Shown: positions 16,843 through 25,221, counted from the stretch's first letter. The stretch: 64,000 bases of DNA from Oscillospiraceae bacterium (GCA_900176545.1 FWXP01000005.1:124001-188000); one strand, 5' to 3'. Notes: a model not told the origin generated them from the sequence alone. Numbers and translations are program-made.

Positions 16843-17808
16843 ATGAATGCCGAGAAGATAGTATTTGAAGCATCCGTTGCCGGAGGTAATAAGATAGCGG
16901 GATTTATGAGTCCCGCCGGATCTGTTCCTGCCAAAGGCGTGTTCCAGATATGTCACGGCATGGCAGATTACTTCGGAAGGTACGAGGAGCTCATCGACTA
17001 CTTAAATGAGAGAGGGTGGCACGTGTGCGGCATGGATATGCTCGGACACGGAGCGACATATGAGCTTAATAAGGACAGGGATATGCCTCTGGGCTTCTTC
17101 GGAGAGGCGAAGGATTCTGCTCTTTGTATCCTCAAAGATGAGATGAAGATGCATAAGATAGCCAAGGAGCACTGGGGAGATGATCTTCCTTATGTTCTCT
17201 ACGGACACTCCATGGGATCTTTCGTTGCCAGGAATATCTATGTAACTCCGGAGTTTGCAGGGGAGTTCGATGCCTTTATCTTTGCTTCTACCATGGGATA
17301 TGAGCCCGCTGCGGGATTTGGCATCTTCCTGGCGAAGTTCTTTTCTCTCTTCGGCATGAAGAGAAAGCCCGGAAAGATATTAAACGGTATTGCTTTCGGG
17401 CAGTATAACAAAAAGATAGATAATCCTAAGACGCCTTTCGACTGGGTCACGTCCGATGAGACTGAAGTCGAGAAATATTGTAAGGACCCCCTGGCGGGAT
17501 TCCTCTTTACATGCAAGGGCTTTATGGACCTCTTTACTCTTGTTGACAGGATGCAGTCTAAGAAGGCATATAGCGAAGCATCCAAGGCTCCCTGCATGCT
17601 TACTTACGGAGAGGACGATCCCGTGGCAGGGTACGGCAAGGGAGCGCAGGAAGTGGCGGATAAGTTCGCGCAGGATAAGGGACGTCCGGTAGAAGTAAGA
17701 AATTACGGTCACTACAGGCACGAGATACAAAATGAGCCCGTAAGAGGGCAGTATTTTGCTGATATAACTGAATTTATAAATAAGAATACGGAGGCACGAG
17801 GTAAGTGA
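16843..17808 (+). CDS. Alpha/beta hydrolase, monoacylglycerol lipase/S33 type
   Basis: A 321-residue serine hydrolase. The nucleophile elbow GHSMGS (Ser about 126), the oxyanion strand QICHGMADYFGRY, the acid in YGEDDPVAG and the His in NYGHYRHEI form a complete triad arrangement typical of monoglyceride lipases and lysophospholipases. There is no signal peptide. It is the first of a compact run of genes (16.8-20.1 kb) with 4-15 nt gaps or overlaps; its stop overlaps the next start (GTGA). The cluster suggests a lipid/acyl metabolism link with the thioesterase downstream, but that is inference. Confidence 0.85.
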   Translation: MNAEKIVFEASVAGGNKIAGFMSPAGSVPAKGVFQICHGMADYFGRYEELIDYLNERGWHVCGMDMLGHGATYELNKDRDMPLGFFGEAKDSALCILKDEMKMHKIAKEHWGDDLPYVLYGHSMGSFVARNIYVTPEFAGEFDAFIFASTMGYEPAAGFGIFLAKFFSLFGMKRKPGKILNGIAFGQYNKKIDNPKTPFDWVTSDETEVEKYCKDPLAGFLFTCKGFMDLFTLVDRMQSKKAYSEASKAPCMLTYGEDDPVAGYGKGAQEVADKFAQDKGRPVEVRNYGHYRHEIQNEPVRGQYFADITEFINKNTEARGK

Positions 17809-18290
17809 TATTAGATCAGCCGAGCGAAGAACAGTTTCAGGAGTGGGTGAAGGTATGGCAGGAATATTCCCCTAAGCTCAAGCCCAACAGAAGGAGCGGC
17901 ATAGAAGTCGCCAGATATATCCTGAAGAAGTATAGGACAGAAGAGGTAAAGGATCCCATTAAGGCAGGACAATATGCCATGTCGATCATGATGAGCTCCT
18001 ACCAGAGATCCAAGCTTCCCGAAGATACAGAACCGGACCCCAAGATCTTCAAGATATTATCGGAAGGCCCGGGAGCGGAACTGTATGATAAGAAGGATGA
18101 GATCTTCAAGGACGTTAAGGATATCATCGTAACGGTAGACATCGCCAGCGGCCTTTACGCAGTTGAGGGCAGCAGTCTTCTGTGGGACGAGCTCTGTGCT
18201 TATCAGGGCCTTGATAAGGATGATCTTCAGAATCCCGTTGCAGTAGCCGAATATGTCGAGTGCATGAAGAAGTTCGGCAAGACGATATAA
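17805..18290 (+). CDS. Hypothetical cytoplasmic protein
   Basis: A 161-residue soluble, charged protein with no signal peptide, membrane segment or motif that I recognise. It begins with a GTG overlapping the stop of the hydrolase gene by 4 nt and ends 9 nt before the next gene, so it is very likely real and translationally coupled. Its function is unknown. Confidence 0.7.
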   Translation: MILDQPSEEQFQEWVKVWQEYSPKLKPNRRSGIEVARYILKKYRTEEVKDPIKAGQYAMSIMMSSYQRSKLPEDTEPDPKIFKILSEGPGAELYDKKDEIFKDVKDIIVTVDIASGLYAVEGSSLLWDELCAYQGLDKDDLQNPVAVAEYVECMKKFGKTI

Positions 18291-18299
18291 GGAGATCTT

Positions 18300-18731
18300 A
18301 TGGAAGATAATACTAAGCTCGATGCTATGAGCGATCACGACCTCCTTGTGGAGCTGGTAAGGTCACAGAAGGCAACAGAGAGCAAGCAGAAGATGACGTC
18401 GAACTTCACTATAGCCACCTTCGCGGTGATCACAGTGGCGCTCCTTATAATGGTACCGAAGTTCTACATGACCATGTCCAAGGTAGAGGAGATGGTAGAG
18501 GAGACTAAGACCGTAGCAGAGGAGACTCGTGAGCTCGTAAAGTCCGCAAGCGAATCGCTGGAGGGCATAGATGAGATGGTAGCAGATGTCGATCAGCTCG
18601 TTACCGAGAATACGGATGCAGTCGGTGAAGCTATCGAGAGTATCAACAACATCGATCTGGACAGGCTCAACCAGGCTATAGACGATCTGGCATCGATAAT
18701 AGAACCCCTGGCAAACCTGCTGGGACATTAA
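18300..18731 (+). CDS. Small membrane-anchored coiled-coil protein
   Basis: A 143-residue protein with a short cytoplasmic N-terminus, one membrane helix (about 35-55) and a long heptad-rich helix (about 60-140: VEEMVEETKTVAEETRELV and onward). The layout resembles DUF948-type or chemoreceptor-like coiled-coil proteins. AAGGAGATC precedes the ATG. It is in the middle of the tight gene run; function unknown. Confidence 0.75.
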   Translation: MEDNTKLDAMSDHDLLVELVRSQKATESKQKMTSNFTIATFAVITVALLIMVPKFYMTMSKVEEMVEETKTVAEETRELVKSASESLEGIDEMVADVDQLVTENTDAVGEAIESINNIDLDRLNQAIDDLASIIEPLANLLGH

Positions 18732-18745
18732 AGGAGAAAGAGATA

Positions 18746-19171
18746 ATGGATATAACACCATACGAGCATACAGTTCAGTATTACGAGACGGATCAGATGA
18801 GCGTCGTTCATCACTCCAACTATATAAGGTGGTTCGAGGAGGCCAGGATAGATGCCTTCGAGAAGATCGGTCTTGGCTATAAGCACATGGAGGAGATCGG
18901 CATAATAAGCCCTGTTGTAGGAGTATCTGCCAAGTATAAGACCATGGCTAAGTTCTACGACACGGTGAAGATAGAGCTCAAGTTCGTTAAGTATACCGGC
19001 ATCAGGCTCTATATCGAATACGTTATCACCGACAGCGTGACCGGGGAGGTAAGATGCACGGGCGAGAGTGAGCATTGCTTCATAGACAGGGAAGGCAAGA
19101 TAATCTCTCTCAAGAGATCCTATCCGGAGATCCACGAGAAGATGGAGCAGTATGTAGAGAAGGGAGATTGA
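18746..19171 (+). CDS. Acyl-CoA thioesterase, 4HBT/YbgC-FadM hot-dog type
   Basis: A 141-residue hot-dog-fold thioesterase. The signature YYETDQMSVVHHSNYIRWFE contains the catalytic-type Asp and the His-Asn substrate loop of the 4-hydroxybenzoyl-CoA thioesterase/YbgC family. It cleaves acyl-CoA or acyl-ACP thioesters; chain specificity cannot be predicted. AAAGGAGAAAG precedes the ATG, and trxB starts 4 nt after its stop. Confidence 0.9.
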   Translation: MDITPYEHTVQYYETDQMSVVHHSNYIRWFEEARIDAFEKIGLGYKHMEEIGIISPVVGVSAKYKTMAKFYDTVKIELKFVKYTGIRLYIEYVITDSVTGEVRCTGESEHCFIDREGKIISLKRSYPEIHEKMEQYVEKGD

Positions 19172-19175
19172 TCTT

Positions 19176-20093
19176 ATGGCAGATATCGCTATCATCGGAG
19201 CGGGAACAGCAGGACTTACGGCAGCCATATATGCCAGACGCGGAGGCATGGATACGGTTGTATACGAAGCAGAAGCGTACGGCGGTCAGATAATAAATAC
19301 CCCCGAGATAGAGAACTACCCGGGGCTCATGAACATCTCCGGCTTCGAATTCGCGACCAAGCTCTACGAGCAGGCAGCTGCTCTCGGAGCGAGGATCGAG
19401 TTCGACAAGATAGTGAAGATAGAATGCAAAGAGGACGGTACTTTCACGCTAAAGGGCGGTTACGGCACTTCGGAAGACTGTAAGGCCGTGATCATCGCGA
19501 CCGGAGCCAAGAACCGTCCCATGGGATTAGACGGCGAAGAGAAGCTTACGGGAAAGGGCATCTCATACTGCGCTACCTGTGACGGTTCCTTCTATAAGGG
19601 CAAGACGGTAGCCGTATTCGGAGGCGGCAACACAGCTGTAGAGGATGCGATCTATCTGGCGGATATCTGCTCCAAAGTCTATATCATCCACAGAAGAGAC
19701 GAATTCAGGGCAGAGAAGCACCTTGTGGACACGCTCTTTTCCAAGTCCAATGTCGAGAGACTTACTCCTTATGTAGTGTCAGCACTTAAGTCTGACGGCC
19801 GCCTTACGGGTATTGAAGTTACCAATAAGGCAGACGGCACCGTTAAGGAGATAGATCTTGACGGTCTGTTTGTTGCTATCGGACAGATCCCCAGGAACGA
19901 AGAGTTCAAGGATCTGATCTCCCTTAAGGAAGGATATGTGGCAGCAGGAGAGGACTGCCTTACTGACAAGGAAGGCATATTTACGGCAGGGGATTGCAGG
20001 GATAAGAAGGTCCGCCAGCTGACCACGGCGGCCGCAGACGGAGCCACTGCAGCCCTCGCAGCCTGCGAATATATAAGATTAAGTGCGCTTTGA
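19176..20093 (+). CDS. trxB: Thioredoxin-disulfide reductase
   Basis: A 305-residue flavoprotein of normal length. FAD-binding GAGTAGLTAAIYARR at the N-terminus, redox-active CATCDG (Cys about 132 and 135), NAD(P)H-binding GGGNTAVEDA and the C-terminal GIFTAGDCRDK are all intact. It reduces thioredoxin with NADPH in the cytoplasm. It closes the 16.8-20.1 kb gene run. A thiol peroxidase gene (20781) that would use reduced thioredoxin lies nearby. Confidence 0.95.
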   Translation: MADIAIIGAGTAGLTAAIYARRGGMDTVVYEAEAYGGQIINTPEIENYPGLMNISGFEFATKLYEQAAALGARIEFDKIVKIECKEDGTFTLKGGYGTSEDCKAVIIATGAKNRPMGLDGEEKLTGKGISYCATCDGSFYKGKTVAVFGGGNTAVEDAIYLADICSKVYIIHRRDEFRAEKHLVDTLFSKSNVERLTPYVVSALKSDGRLTGIEVTNKADGTVKEIDLDGLFVAIGQIPRNEEFKDLISLKEGYVAAGEDCLTDKEGIFTAGDCRDKKVRQLTTAAADGATAALAACEYIRLSAL

Positions 20094-20094
20094 G

Positions 20095-20122
20095 TTGTAT
20101 TTGACTGGTTTTTCTGTATAAT
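20095..20122 (+). promoter_or_regulatory. Promoter of the acidic lipoprotein gene
   Basis: TTGTAT 20095-20100, 16-nt spacer, TATAAT 20117-20122. A small inverted repeat CGTAC/GTACG lies just downstream. Confidence 0.5.
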
Positions 20123-20171
20123 AAAAACGTACGATTTTGTACGGAGTATTTGATAAAGGAAGGGTATGTTG

Positions 20172-20696
20172 ATGAAGAAATTTGTTAGAAGCATCGTATC
20201 TGTAGTACTTCTCGGTTCTATGGCATTGTCTTTCGCAGGTTGCGCTAAGAAGATCGAGCCCGTTAAGAAGAACGATTTTAAGGACGCTCTCGAGGAATCA
20301 TTTGATATCGATGACGATGATTATTCCGAGTATGAATGGGATGATTATACGGACATCTACTACTATGATCACGATTACTATGTAGAGATGTATCAGTATG
20401 ATGATGCTGATGATGCTCTCGAGAAGTTCGAGGATGCCTACGATGATTTCCAGGATATGCTTGACGATAAGGAATTCAAGGGCAGACACAAGGCTGTTTT
20501 CAACGAGAAGGGCGGATATGGCTACATCACATTCAGCGGTGAGTCTGATTCCGATGATTTCTTTGATGACGATATCCACGGCGGTATCTACTGGGCAGAT
20601 GATACGATCATCATCGTTGTAGTTACAAGTGATAAGGACAAGTACACAGAGAATATCGATGCAATGATCAAGGCTCTCGGTTATCCCAAGCCCTAA
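20172..20696 (+). CDS. Highly acidic small lipoprotein
   Basis: A 174-residue lipoprotein. The signal peptide ends in the lipobox SFAGC (Cys about 25). The mature part is extremely rich in Asp, Tyr and Glu, for example around residues 45-80 with DDDDYSEYEW and YYYDHDYYVEMYQYDD. The density of Asp/His/Tyr suggests metal or cation binding, but no family is recognised. The second ATG (20172) is preferred: AAAGGAAGGG ends 7 nt before it, while it is only 1 nt from the ATG at 20166. Own promoter and terminator. Confidence 0.75.
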   Translation: MKKFVRSIVSVVLLGSMALSFAGCAKKIEPVKKNDFKDALEESFDIDDDDYSEYEWDDYTDIYYYDHDYYVEMYQYDDADDALEKFEDAYDDFQDMLDDKEFKGRHKAVFNEKGGYGYITFSGESDSDDFFDDDIHGGIYWADDTIIIVVVTSDKDKYTENIDAMIKALGYPKP

Positions 20697-20723
20697 GATC
20701 AGTCGAAATAAGACAGAAGATCC

Positions 20724-20756
20724 GAAGAGCCGTTTCGTAAGAAGCGGCTCTTCTCT
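20724..20756 (+). terminator. Terminator of the acidic lipoprotein gene
   Basis: 13-bp stem GAAGAGCCGTTTC (20724-20736) with GAAGCGGCTCTTC (20741-20753), one G-T pair, 4-nt loop; the T-run is weak. Confidence 0.75.
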
Positions 20757-20780
20757 TATAACAAAAAGGAGGCTCAGGAT

Positions 20781-21233
20781 ATGCTGGCAGAAGGAACAAA
20801 GGCTCCCGGATTCACTCTTCCGGATCAGAACGGTAAGGACCATTCCCTCGAGGACTATAAGGGACAGAAGGTCATATTGTATTTTTATCCCAAGGATAGT
20901 ACATCCGGCTGCACCAAGCAGGCATGTTCCTTCGGAGAGCTGATGCCTCAGTTCAAAGAAAAGGGTGCCGTCATATTGGGAGTGAGCAAGGATTCCGTCG
21001 CATCACATAAGAAGTTTGAAGAGAAGTACGGACTTCCTTTTACGCTCCTGTCCGATACGGAGCTTGAAGTCATAAAAGCATATGACGTATGGAAGGAGAA
21101 GAAGAACTACGGCAAAGTATCCATGGGTGTCGTACGAACGACTTATCTCATAGACGAGGAAGGCATGATAATCAAGGCTCTGGATAAGGTAAAAGCAGCG
21201 GAGAATCCTTCTCAGATGCTCGGATTATTGTAA
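20781..21233 (+). CDS. bcp: Thioredoxin-dependent thiol peroxidase (BCP/peroxiredoxin Q)
   Basis: A 150-residue atypical 2-Cys peroxiredoxin. The motif YPKDSTSGCTKQAC holds the peroxidatic Cys44 and the resolving Cys49, five residues apart as in BCP, with the conserved Thr41. It reduces peroxides using thioredoxin in the cytoplasm. AAAAAGGAGG precedes the ATG. Confidence 0.95.
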   Translation: MLAEGTKAPGFTLPDQNGKDHSLEDYKGQKVILYFYPKDSTSGCTKQACSFGELMPQFKEKGAVILGVSKDSVASHKKFEEKYGLPFTLLSDTELEVIKAYDVWKEKKNYGKVSMGVVRTTYLIDEEGMIIKALDKVKAAENPSQMLGLL

Positions 21234-21413
21234 CAGGAGCCGTCATTTAACGAATACTTCATAAACCCTCAACAGATGCATAATCTGGAGTTGTTAAGAT
21301 TAGAATTAATAACTTATGTGCACAACAGGAGCCTTTTTACCGGCTTGAGGCGGTAAAATTCCTTTCGTTTCGAAAGGGTAAAGTCTGCATACTGTAGCAA
21401 GAGGGGATCGTCA
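21234..21413 (+). promoter_or_regulatory. Structured 5' leader upstream of the PgaC-PgaD-like gene
   Basis: This 180-nt gap carries two hairpins in a row: TTTTACCG (21335-21342) with CGGTAAAA (21351-21358), then CCTTTCG (21361-21367) with CGAAAGG (21371-21377), followed by GTAAAGTC and the ribosome-binding site AGAGGGG (21400-21406). The spacing GGTAAA-stem-GGTAAAGTC is loosely like the GGCAAACC-stem-GACGCAAAGC core of GEMM-I c-di-GMP riboswitches. The tetraloop and a clear third helix are missing, so I do not call a riboswitch. AACAGGAGCC occurs twice (21232-21241 and 21325-21334). Confidence 0.35.
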
Positions 21414-23312
21414 GTGCCGTTACGAATAATGGAGCAATTTGTTTTCTGGTATCCGGCTGTCATGGCTATGCTGTGGGTGTTCGGTGCCCTGCTCTTTTAT
21501 TTTTCCAATGAACGTAAGGGGGCACTTCCTCTGGAGAAGATGCCCTTTGTATCCATCCTGATGCCGGCCCATAACGAGAGCAGCATACTCTATCCCGTAA
21601 TAGAGCAGATGGTGGAGCTCAATTACCCTAATTACGAGATCATCATAATAAACGACGGAAGTTCTGATGACACGGCAGAAGTAATAAGGAACCTTACCGC
21701 AAGATACCCGATAGTGCGAGGGATAGACTTAAAGCCTAACTGCGGCAAGGCCAATGCGCTCTATCTTGGTCTTATCGCATCCAAGGGCGAGATCCTGGTA
21801 GGCGTCGATGCAGATTCGTATCTCGATAAGAATGCCATAAGGTATCTGGTATCGCATTTCGTAAACGAGAATAACGGAGAGAGGGTAGGAGCCGTCACGG
21901 GTAATCCCAGAGTAAGGAACAGAGGCTCGCTTCTGGGAAAGCTCCAGCTGTGTGAATATGCCAGCATAATAAGCCTCATAAAGCGTACGCAGAGGGTCCT
22001 CGGCAAGGTAATGACCGTGTCGGGCGTGTGTGTTGCTTACAGAAAGAGAGCGCTCCTTGACTGCGGCTTCTGGGACCGCGACATGATGACGGAAGATATT
22101 GCCGTTACCTGGAAACTCGAAAAGAAGTTCTGGGACGTAAGGTACGAACCCAGGGCTCTTTGCTGGATGCTGGTACCCGAGACCGTAAAGGGACTCTGGA
22201 GACAGCGAAAGCGCTGGTCGGAGGGAGGACTCGAGGTCATCTTCAGACATTGGGATATCTTCAAGAGCTGGAGAAGACGCCGCATGACTCCCATCTACTT
22301 TGAGCAGGTCTTATCCTTCATGTGGTCCGTATGCTGGCTGATATTTACCATTATCCTTATATGCATGGAGATCGCAGGCAAGACGGTATTTACCGACTAT
22401 ATATGGAAGAGTCAGTTCCTTTCCTTTATATGCCTGTTCCAATTCATCGTTGCAATGTTCCTGGAATCCAAATACGACAGGGATGTACTGAAGAATGCCT
22501 GGTCCGTTATCTGGTATCCGTTGTTTTACTGGTATATCAATGTCTTTATCGCACTGGCGGCCGTAGTAAGAGCCATTCTCCCCAATAAGAAGCTCGCTAC
22601 ATGGAAGTCTCCCGACAGAGGTATCACGCAGCTGGCAAAGGAAGCACAGATCGCCGAGAACGGCGGAACTGATGAGATCCCCGAGGAAGTACCTGACGCG
22701 AACGAAAACAAGGAACTGACGGAAGAAGAACTCCGAATCCTAAGGCTTCAGCAGGCGGCTTCGGGTCTGACGGTAGGCGATAACGAAGGACTTATAGATC
22801 CGAGCTTTTCCATCCCTCTCATCGACGGAAGCGAAGACCGTCCCGCTATCGACTATAAGATCGAGAGACACATAGAATATGAGAACAAGCAGGTCTTATG
22901 GAAGCGCGTGATCGAAGTCATCCTTACCGTTATTTCCTGGATCTACATCGTCGTATACTGGCTCTTCATGGTCCAGGGAATGTTCCTGGACTACATAGGA
23001 AGACCCGTCAAGGAGTTCTGGGTATATACCATAGATTCCATTCATCAGACAGAGGAATACTTCTCCATCATGTCCATCGTCATACTGCTGGAGGTGCTTC
23101 TTCTTATCCTCTGGAAGGAATATAACTATCGGTTGTACGGCAAGAGAAAGAGAAGGCACTTTAAGCCTGATGTCACTGCAGAAGAACTGGACAGGATCTT
23201 CGAGCTCGATGAAGAGATGAGCCGTAAGCTCCATAACGACAAGTTCATAGTAGTACCCGTCAATCCTATCCCGGAAGGTATGGGACAGGGAAGAAAGAAG
23301 AAAAAGAAATGA
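21414..23312 (+). CDS. Poly-GlcNAc synthase-like glycosyltransferase, PgaC-PgaD fusion
   Basis: A 632-residue membrane glycosyltransferase 2. An N-terminal helix is followed by the catalytic domain (about 45-290) with IINDGSSDD, the DAD motif (about 130), TED (about 226) and QRKRW (Q/RxxRW, about 263-267): a processive beta-glycan synthase. Membrane helices at about 300-395 follow. After an acidic linker (about 400-475) the last 150 residues contain two helices and then LWKEYNYRLYG and a VTAEELDRIFELDEEMSRKL stretch. This closely mirrors E. coli PgaD, normally a separate subunit. The GTG at 21414 follows AGAGGGG by 7 nt; an in-frame ATG at 21429 is possible. Predicted product: exopolysaccharide, perhaps poly-N-acetylglucosamine. 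Confidence 0.85.
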   Translation: MPLRIMEQFVFWYPAVMAMLWVFGALLFYFSNERKGALPLEKMPFVSILMPAHNESSILYPVIEQMVELNYPNYEIIIINDGSSDDTAEVIRNLTARYPIVRGIDLKPNCGKANALYLGLIASKGEILVGVDADSYLDKNAIRYLVSHFVNENNGERVGAVTGNPRVRNRGSLLGKLQLCEYASIISLIKRTQRVLGKVMTVSGVCVAYRKRALLDCGFWDRDMMTEDIAVTWKLEKKFWDVRYEPRALCWMLVPETVKGLWRQRKRWSEGGLEVIFRHWDIFKSWRRRRMTPIYFEQVLSFMWSVCWLIFTIILICMEIAGKTVFTDYIWKSQFLSFICLFQFIVAMFLESKYDRDVLKNAWSVIWYPLFYWYINVFIALAAVVRAILPNKKLATWKSPDRGITQLAKEAQIAENGGTDEIPEEVPDANENKELTEEELRILRLQQAASGLTVGDNEGLIDPSFSIPLIDGSEDRPAIDYKIERHIEYENKQVLWKRVIEVILTVISWIYIVVYWLFMVQGMFLDYIGRPVKEFWVYTIDSIHQTEEYFSIMSIVILLEVLLLILWKEYNYRLYGKRKRRHFKPDVTAEELDRIFELDEEMSRKLHNDKFIVVPVNPIPEGMGQGRKKKKK

Positions 23313-23340
23313 CCCGTCAGATAATGTGACGGGTCATATT
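23309..23340. terminator. Bidirectional terminator between the glycosyltransferase gene and tRNA-Thr
   Basis: Perfect 11-bp stem ATGACCCGTCA (23309-23319) with TGACGGGTCAT (23327-23336) between converging transcripts. Confidence 0.7.
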
Positions 23341-23344
23341 CATC

Positions 23345-23420
23345 TGGAGCCTTCAACCGGGATCGAACCGGTGACCTCATCCTTACCATGGATGCGCTCT
23401 ACCTACTGAGCTATGAAGGC
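23345..23420 (-). tRNA. tRNA-Thr (anticodon GGT)
   Basis: On the minus strand a full cloverleaf is visible: 7-bp acceptor stem GCCTTCA/TGAAGGC, D arm GCTCAGTAGGTAGAGC, anticodon stem CATCC/GGATG with loop ATGGTAA (anticodon GGT), T arm with GGTTCGATCC, and an encoded CCA. 76 nt including CCA. It lies 38 nt downstream of azlD on the same strand and may share its transcript. Confidence 0.97.
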
Positions 23421-23458
23421 ATCTTAATGCCAAAGAAGTATACCATAAACCTTATATA

Positions 23459-23776
23459 TCAGACAAGAGTGAGAAGAAAGCTCACGATGAATGTCATAAG
23501 ACATGTTCCTACGGCAACGGTAAGAAGGCTCTTGCCTTTCCATGCCAGGAATAATGCCACCATGAATCCCGCAGCAGCTGCAATGACGGATCCGGTGGAG
23601 AATAGGATAGCGGGGAAGGTCATGGCCGAGAGCACGGAATAAGGAATATAGTCAAAGAATGCCTGTACGCGCTTGCTCCTGATCTTGCCTTGGAACAAGG
23701 TAAAAGGCAGTGCCCTTATAAGATATGTGGACACGGCCATCACTATAAGGAGGGAGAAGAACTTATCGTTGTCCAT
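23459..23776 (-). CDS. azlD: AzlD-family branched-chain amino acid exporter subunit
   Basis: A 105-residue protein with about four hydrophobic helices, including the family stretch STYLIRALPFTLF. AzlD is the small partner of AzlC; together they export branched-chain amino acids or their analogues. Its start overlaps the end of azlC by 14 nt. Confidence 0.9.
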   Translation of the reverse strand: MDNDKFFSLLIVMAVSTYLIRALPFTLFQGKIRSKRVQAFFDYIPYSVLSAMTFPAILFSTGSVIAAAAGFMVALFLAWKGKSLLTVAVGTCLMTFIVSFLLTLV

Positions 23777-24467
23777 CAGAGGCCTCCTTTCCTACGGTAA
23801 AAGTACCGATAAGTGCAGCCACTACTGCGCAGATGATGATAGTAAAGCCCGAAGAGATCTTCTCGTGAAGCACGGGCGTAAAATAGAATACCAGCGATAA
23901 TATGACCGATATAAAAGATACAAGCGCGATACCCTTGTCCTTGCGGGATGCGGGGATGACGATGGCAACGAACATGCCGTATATGCCTATGGCCAGGGAT
24001 TCCGTCAGGATAGAAGGAAGGATATTGCCGCAGACGGCTCCGAGAAGAGTGCCGAGAGTCCAGCCGATGACAGGGAGCACCGCGAGCCCCAGCATGTATC
24101 TTCGGCCTACCGGCTTACCTTTGCCTGAAGATACGCCGAAGATCTCATCTGTTATGAAGAACGAAGTAATGAGCCTGGAGGGCGTATTAAGGGTCTTGTC
24201 TGCCTTCTGTGACAGCGAGATGCTCATGAGTGAATAGCGCATATTTATGACCAACTGCGCCATCGCCATCTCGATAAGACCTCCGGAAGCAGCCATTATT
24301 CCTACTCCGGCTACCTGGCCCGCCGATGTGAGACATGTAAGCGATATAAGGACCGCCTGCCACCAGGAAAGCCCGGACGATACTGCAAGTATGCCAAAAG
24401 AAAAGGATACCGATAAGTATCCTAATCCGATAGCAAGTCCGTCCTTAAAACCTTCTTTGAATGTCAT
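23763..24467 (-). CDS. azlC: AzlC-family branched-chain amino acid exporter permease
   Basis: A 234-residue membrane protein. FKEGFKDGLAIGLGYLSVSFSFGILA at the N-terminus (given here only as the start of the family signature), TSAGQ and NMRYSLMS are characteristic of AzlC. It forms the larger subunit of the AzlCD exporter. Its ATG overlaps the TGA of the upstream lipoprotein gene by 4 nt, so the three minus-strand genes form one operon: lipoprotein, azlC, azlD. Confidence 0.92.
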   Translation of the reverse strand: MTFKEGFKDGLAIGLGYLSVSFSFGILAVSSGLSWWQAVLISLTCLTSAGQVAGVGIMAASGGLIEMAMAQLVINMRYSLMSISLSQKADKTLNTPSRLITSFFITDEIFGVSSGKGKPVGRRYMLGLAVLPVIGWTLGTLLGAVCGNILPSILTESLAIGIYGMFVAIVIPASRKDKGIALVSFISVILSLVFYFTPVLHEKISSGFTIIICAVVAALIGTFTVGKEASDGQR

Positions 24468-25003
24468 TCGTCGAAGTTGCCGTATAGACTCTTAAGTTCT
24501 GAAAATGAAAGATAAAGATCAAGCGCGTCGGGCCTCGAGACCGGCTCTACAGTCTGAAGCTCGTCATTGATCTGATAGAGCGTTCCGCTGATTATTACAT
24601 ACTTTTCAATATATACGGAATCATTCCCGCTTATGGGCGCTCTTGCGATAAATACGGTAGATTCGTCTACAAGGAAATATTCGTCGCACTCTACGACGTC
24701 ATCTCTCGTAACTTCAAGGGAACACTTCTTGAATGCTCCGTCCTCTGATTCCAGGAAGCTTGCCGTGCAGTAATTTCCGCCGGGAGTGGATCCTTCCGAT
24801 GTCTTGAAGTAGACATTGTTGGATTCGTCGTTCATGAAATCGCCGAAGCTGTTCTGGTAATCGTAGATCTTTGTGGTCAAAGTCGTATAATCCGGATTGG
24901 TAGCTGTCGCAGAAGCATCCGCATTCTCGGTACAAGCTACCAGAGATAAGGCCAGAGCCAAGGTGCAGATAACGGCAGAAACCCTTGAAAACACTTTATT
25001 CAT
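24464..25003 (-). CDS. Lipoprotein of unknown function upstream of azlCD
   Basis: A 179-residue lipoprotein with a classic signal peptide and lipobox LVAC (Cys about 24). The mature part has beta-strand character and no motif that I recognise. It is the first gene of the operon with azlC and azlD. Expression with an exporter is a positional fact; a role in transport is unproven. Confidence 0.75.
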   Translation of the reverse strand: MNKVFSRVSAVICTLALALSLVACTENADASATATNPDYTTLTTKIYDYQNSFGDFMNDESNNVYFKTSEGSTPGGNYCTASFLESEDGAFKKCSLEVTRDDVVECDEYFLVDESTVFIARAPISGNDSVYIEKYVIISGTLYQINDELQTVEPVSRPDALDLYLSFSELKSLYGNFDE

Positions 25004-25120
25004 AAGATATTCCCCTTGTTAAGGAAAGTTTATTCAAACGGATTATAGCATATTATTGACAAAACAGAACAAAGAAAGTAAAATTATTCAGCATCTTAAC
25101 ACGAGATGTACATCGATCAA

Positions 25121-25213
25121 GGAGAAGTCGCGTAGCCTGGTCGAGCGCGTACGACTGGAAATCGTATAAACCCCAAAAGGGTTTCGAGGGTTCGAATCCC
25201 TCCTTCTCCGCCA
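25121..25213 (+). tRNA. tRNA-Ser (anticodon GGA), integration site of the mobile element
   Basis: A 93-nt class II tRNA: acceptor GGAGAAG/CTTCTCC, anticodon stem TACGA/TCGTA with loop CTGGAAA (anticodon GGA), a long variable arm built on AACCCC/GGGGTT-like pairing, T arm GGTTCGAATCC, discriminator G and encoded CCA. Its last 23 nt plus one A are repeated at 45996-46019, marking it as the attachment site. The element restores an intact 3' end. Confidence 0.97.
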
Positions 25214-25214
25214 A
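25191..25214 (+). repeat. attL: left copy of the 24-nt attachment repeat
   Basis: From TTCGAATCCC to CCGCCAA; it covers the T arm, acceptor 3' strand and CCA of tRNA-Ser. Identical to 45996-46019; the bases on both sides differ. Confidence 0.93.
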
Positions 25215-25221
25215 ATCTGAG

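Noticed and set aside
21234-21413. c-di-GMP-I (GEMM) riboswitch
   Set aside because: Only the order linker-stem-linker resembles the aptamer. The GNRA loop and receptor helix are missing and key C residues are T. Kept only as an undefined structured leader.
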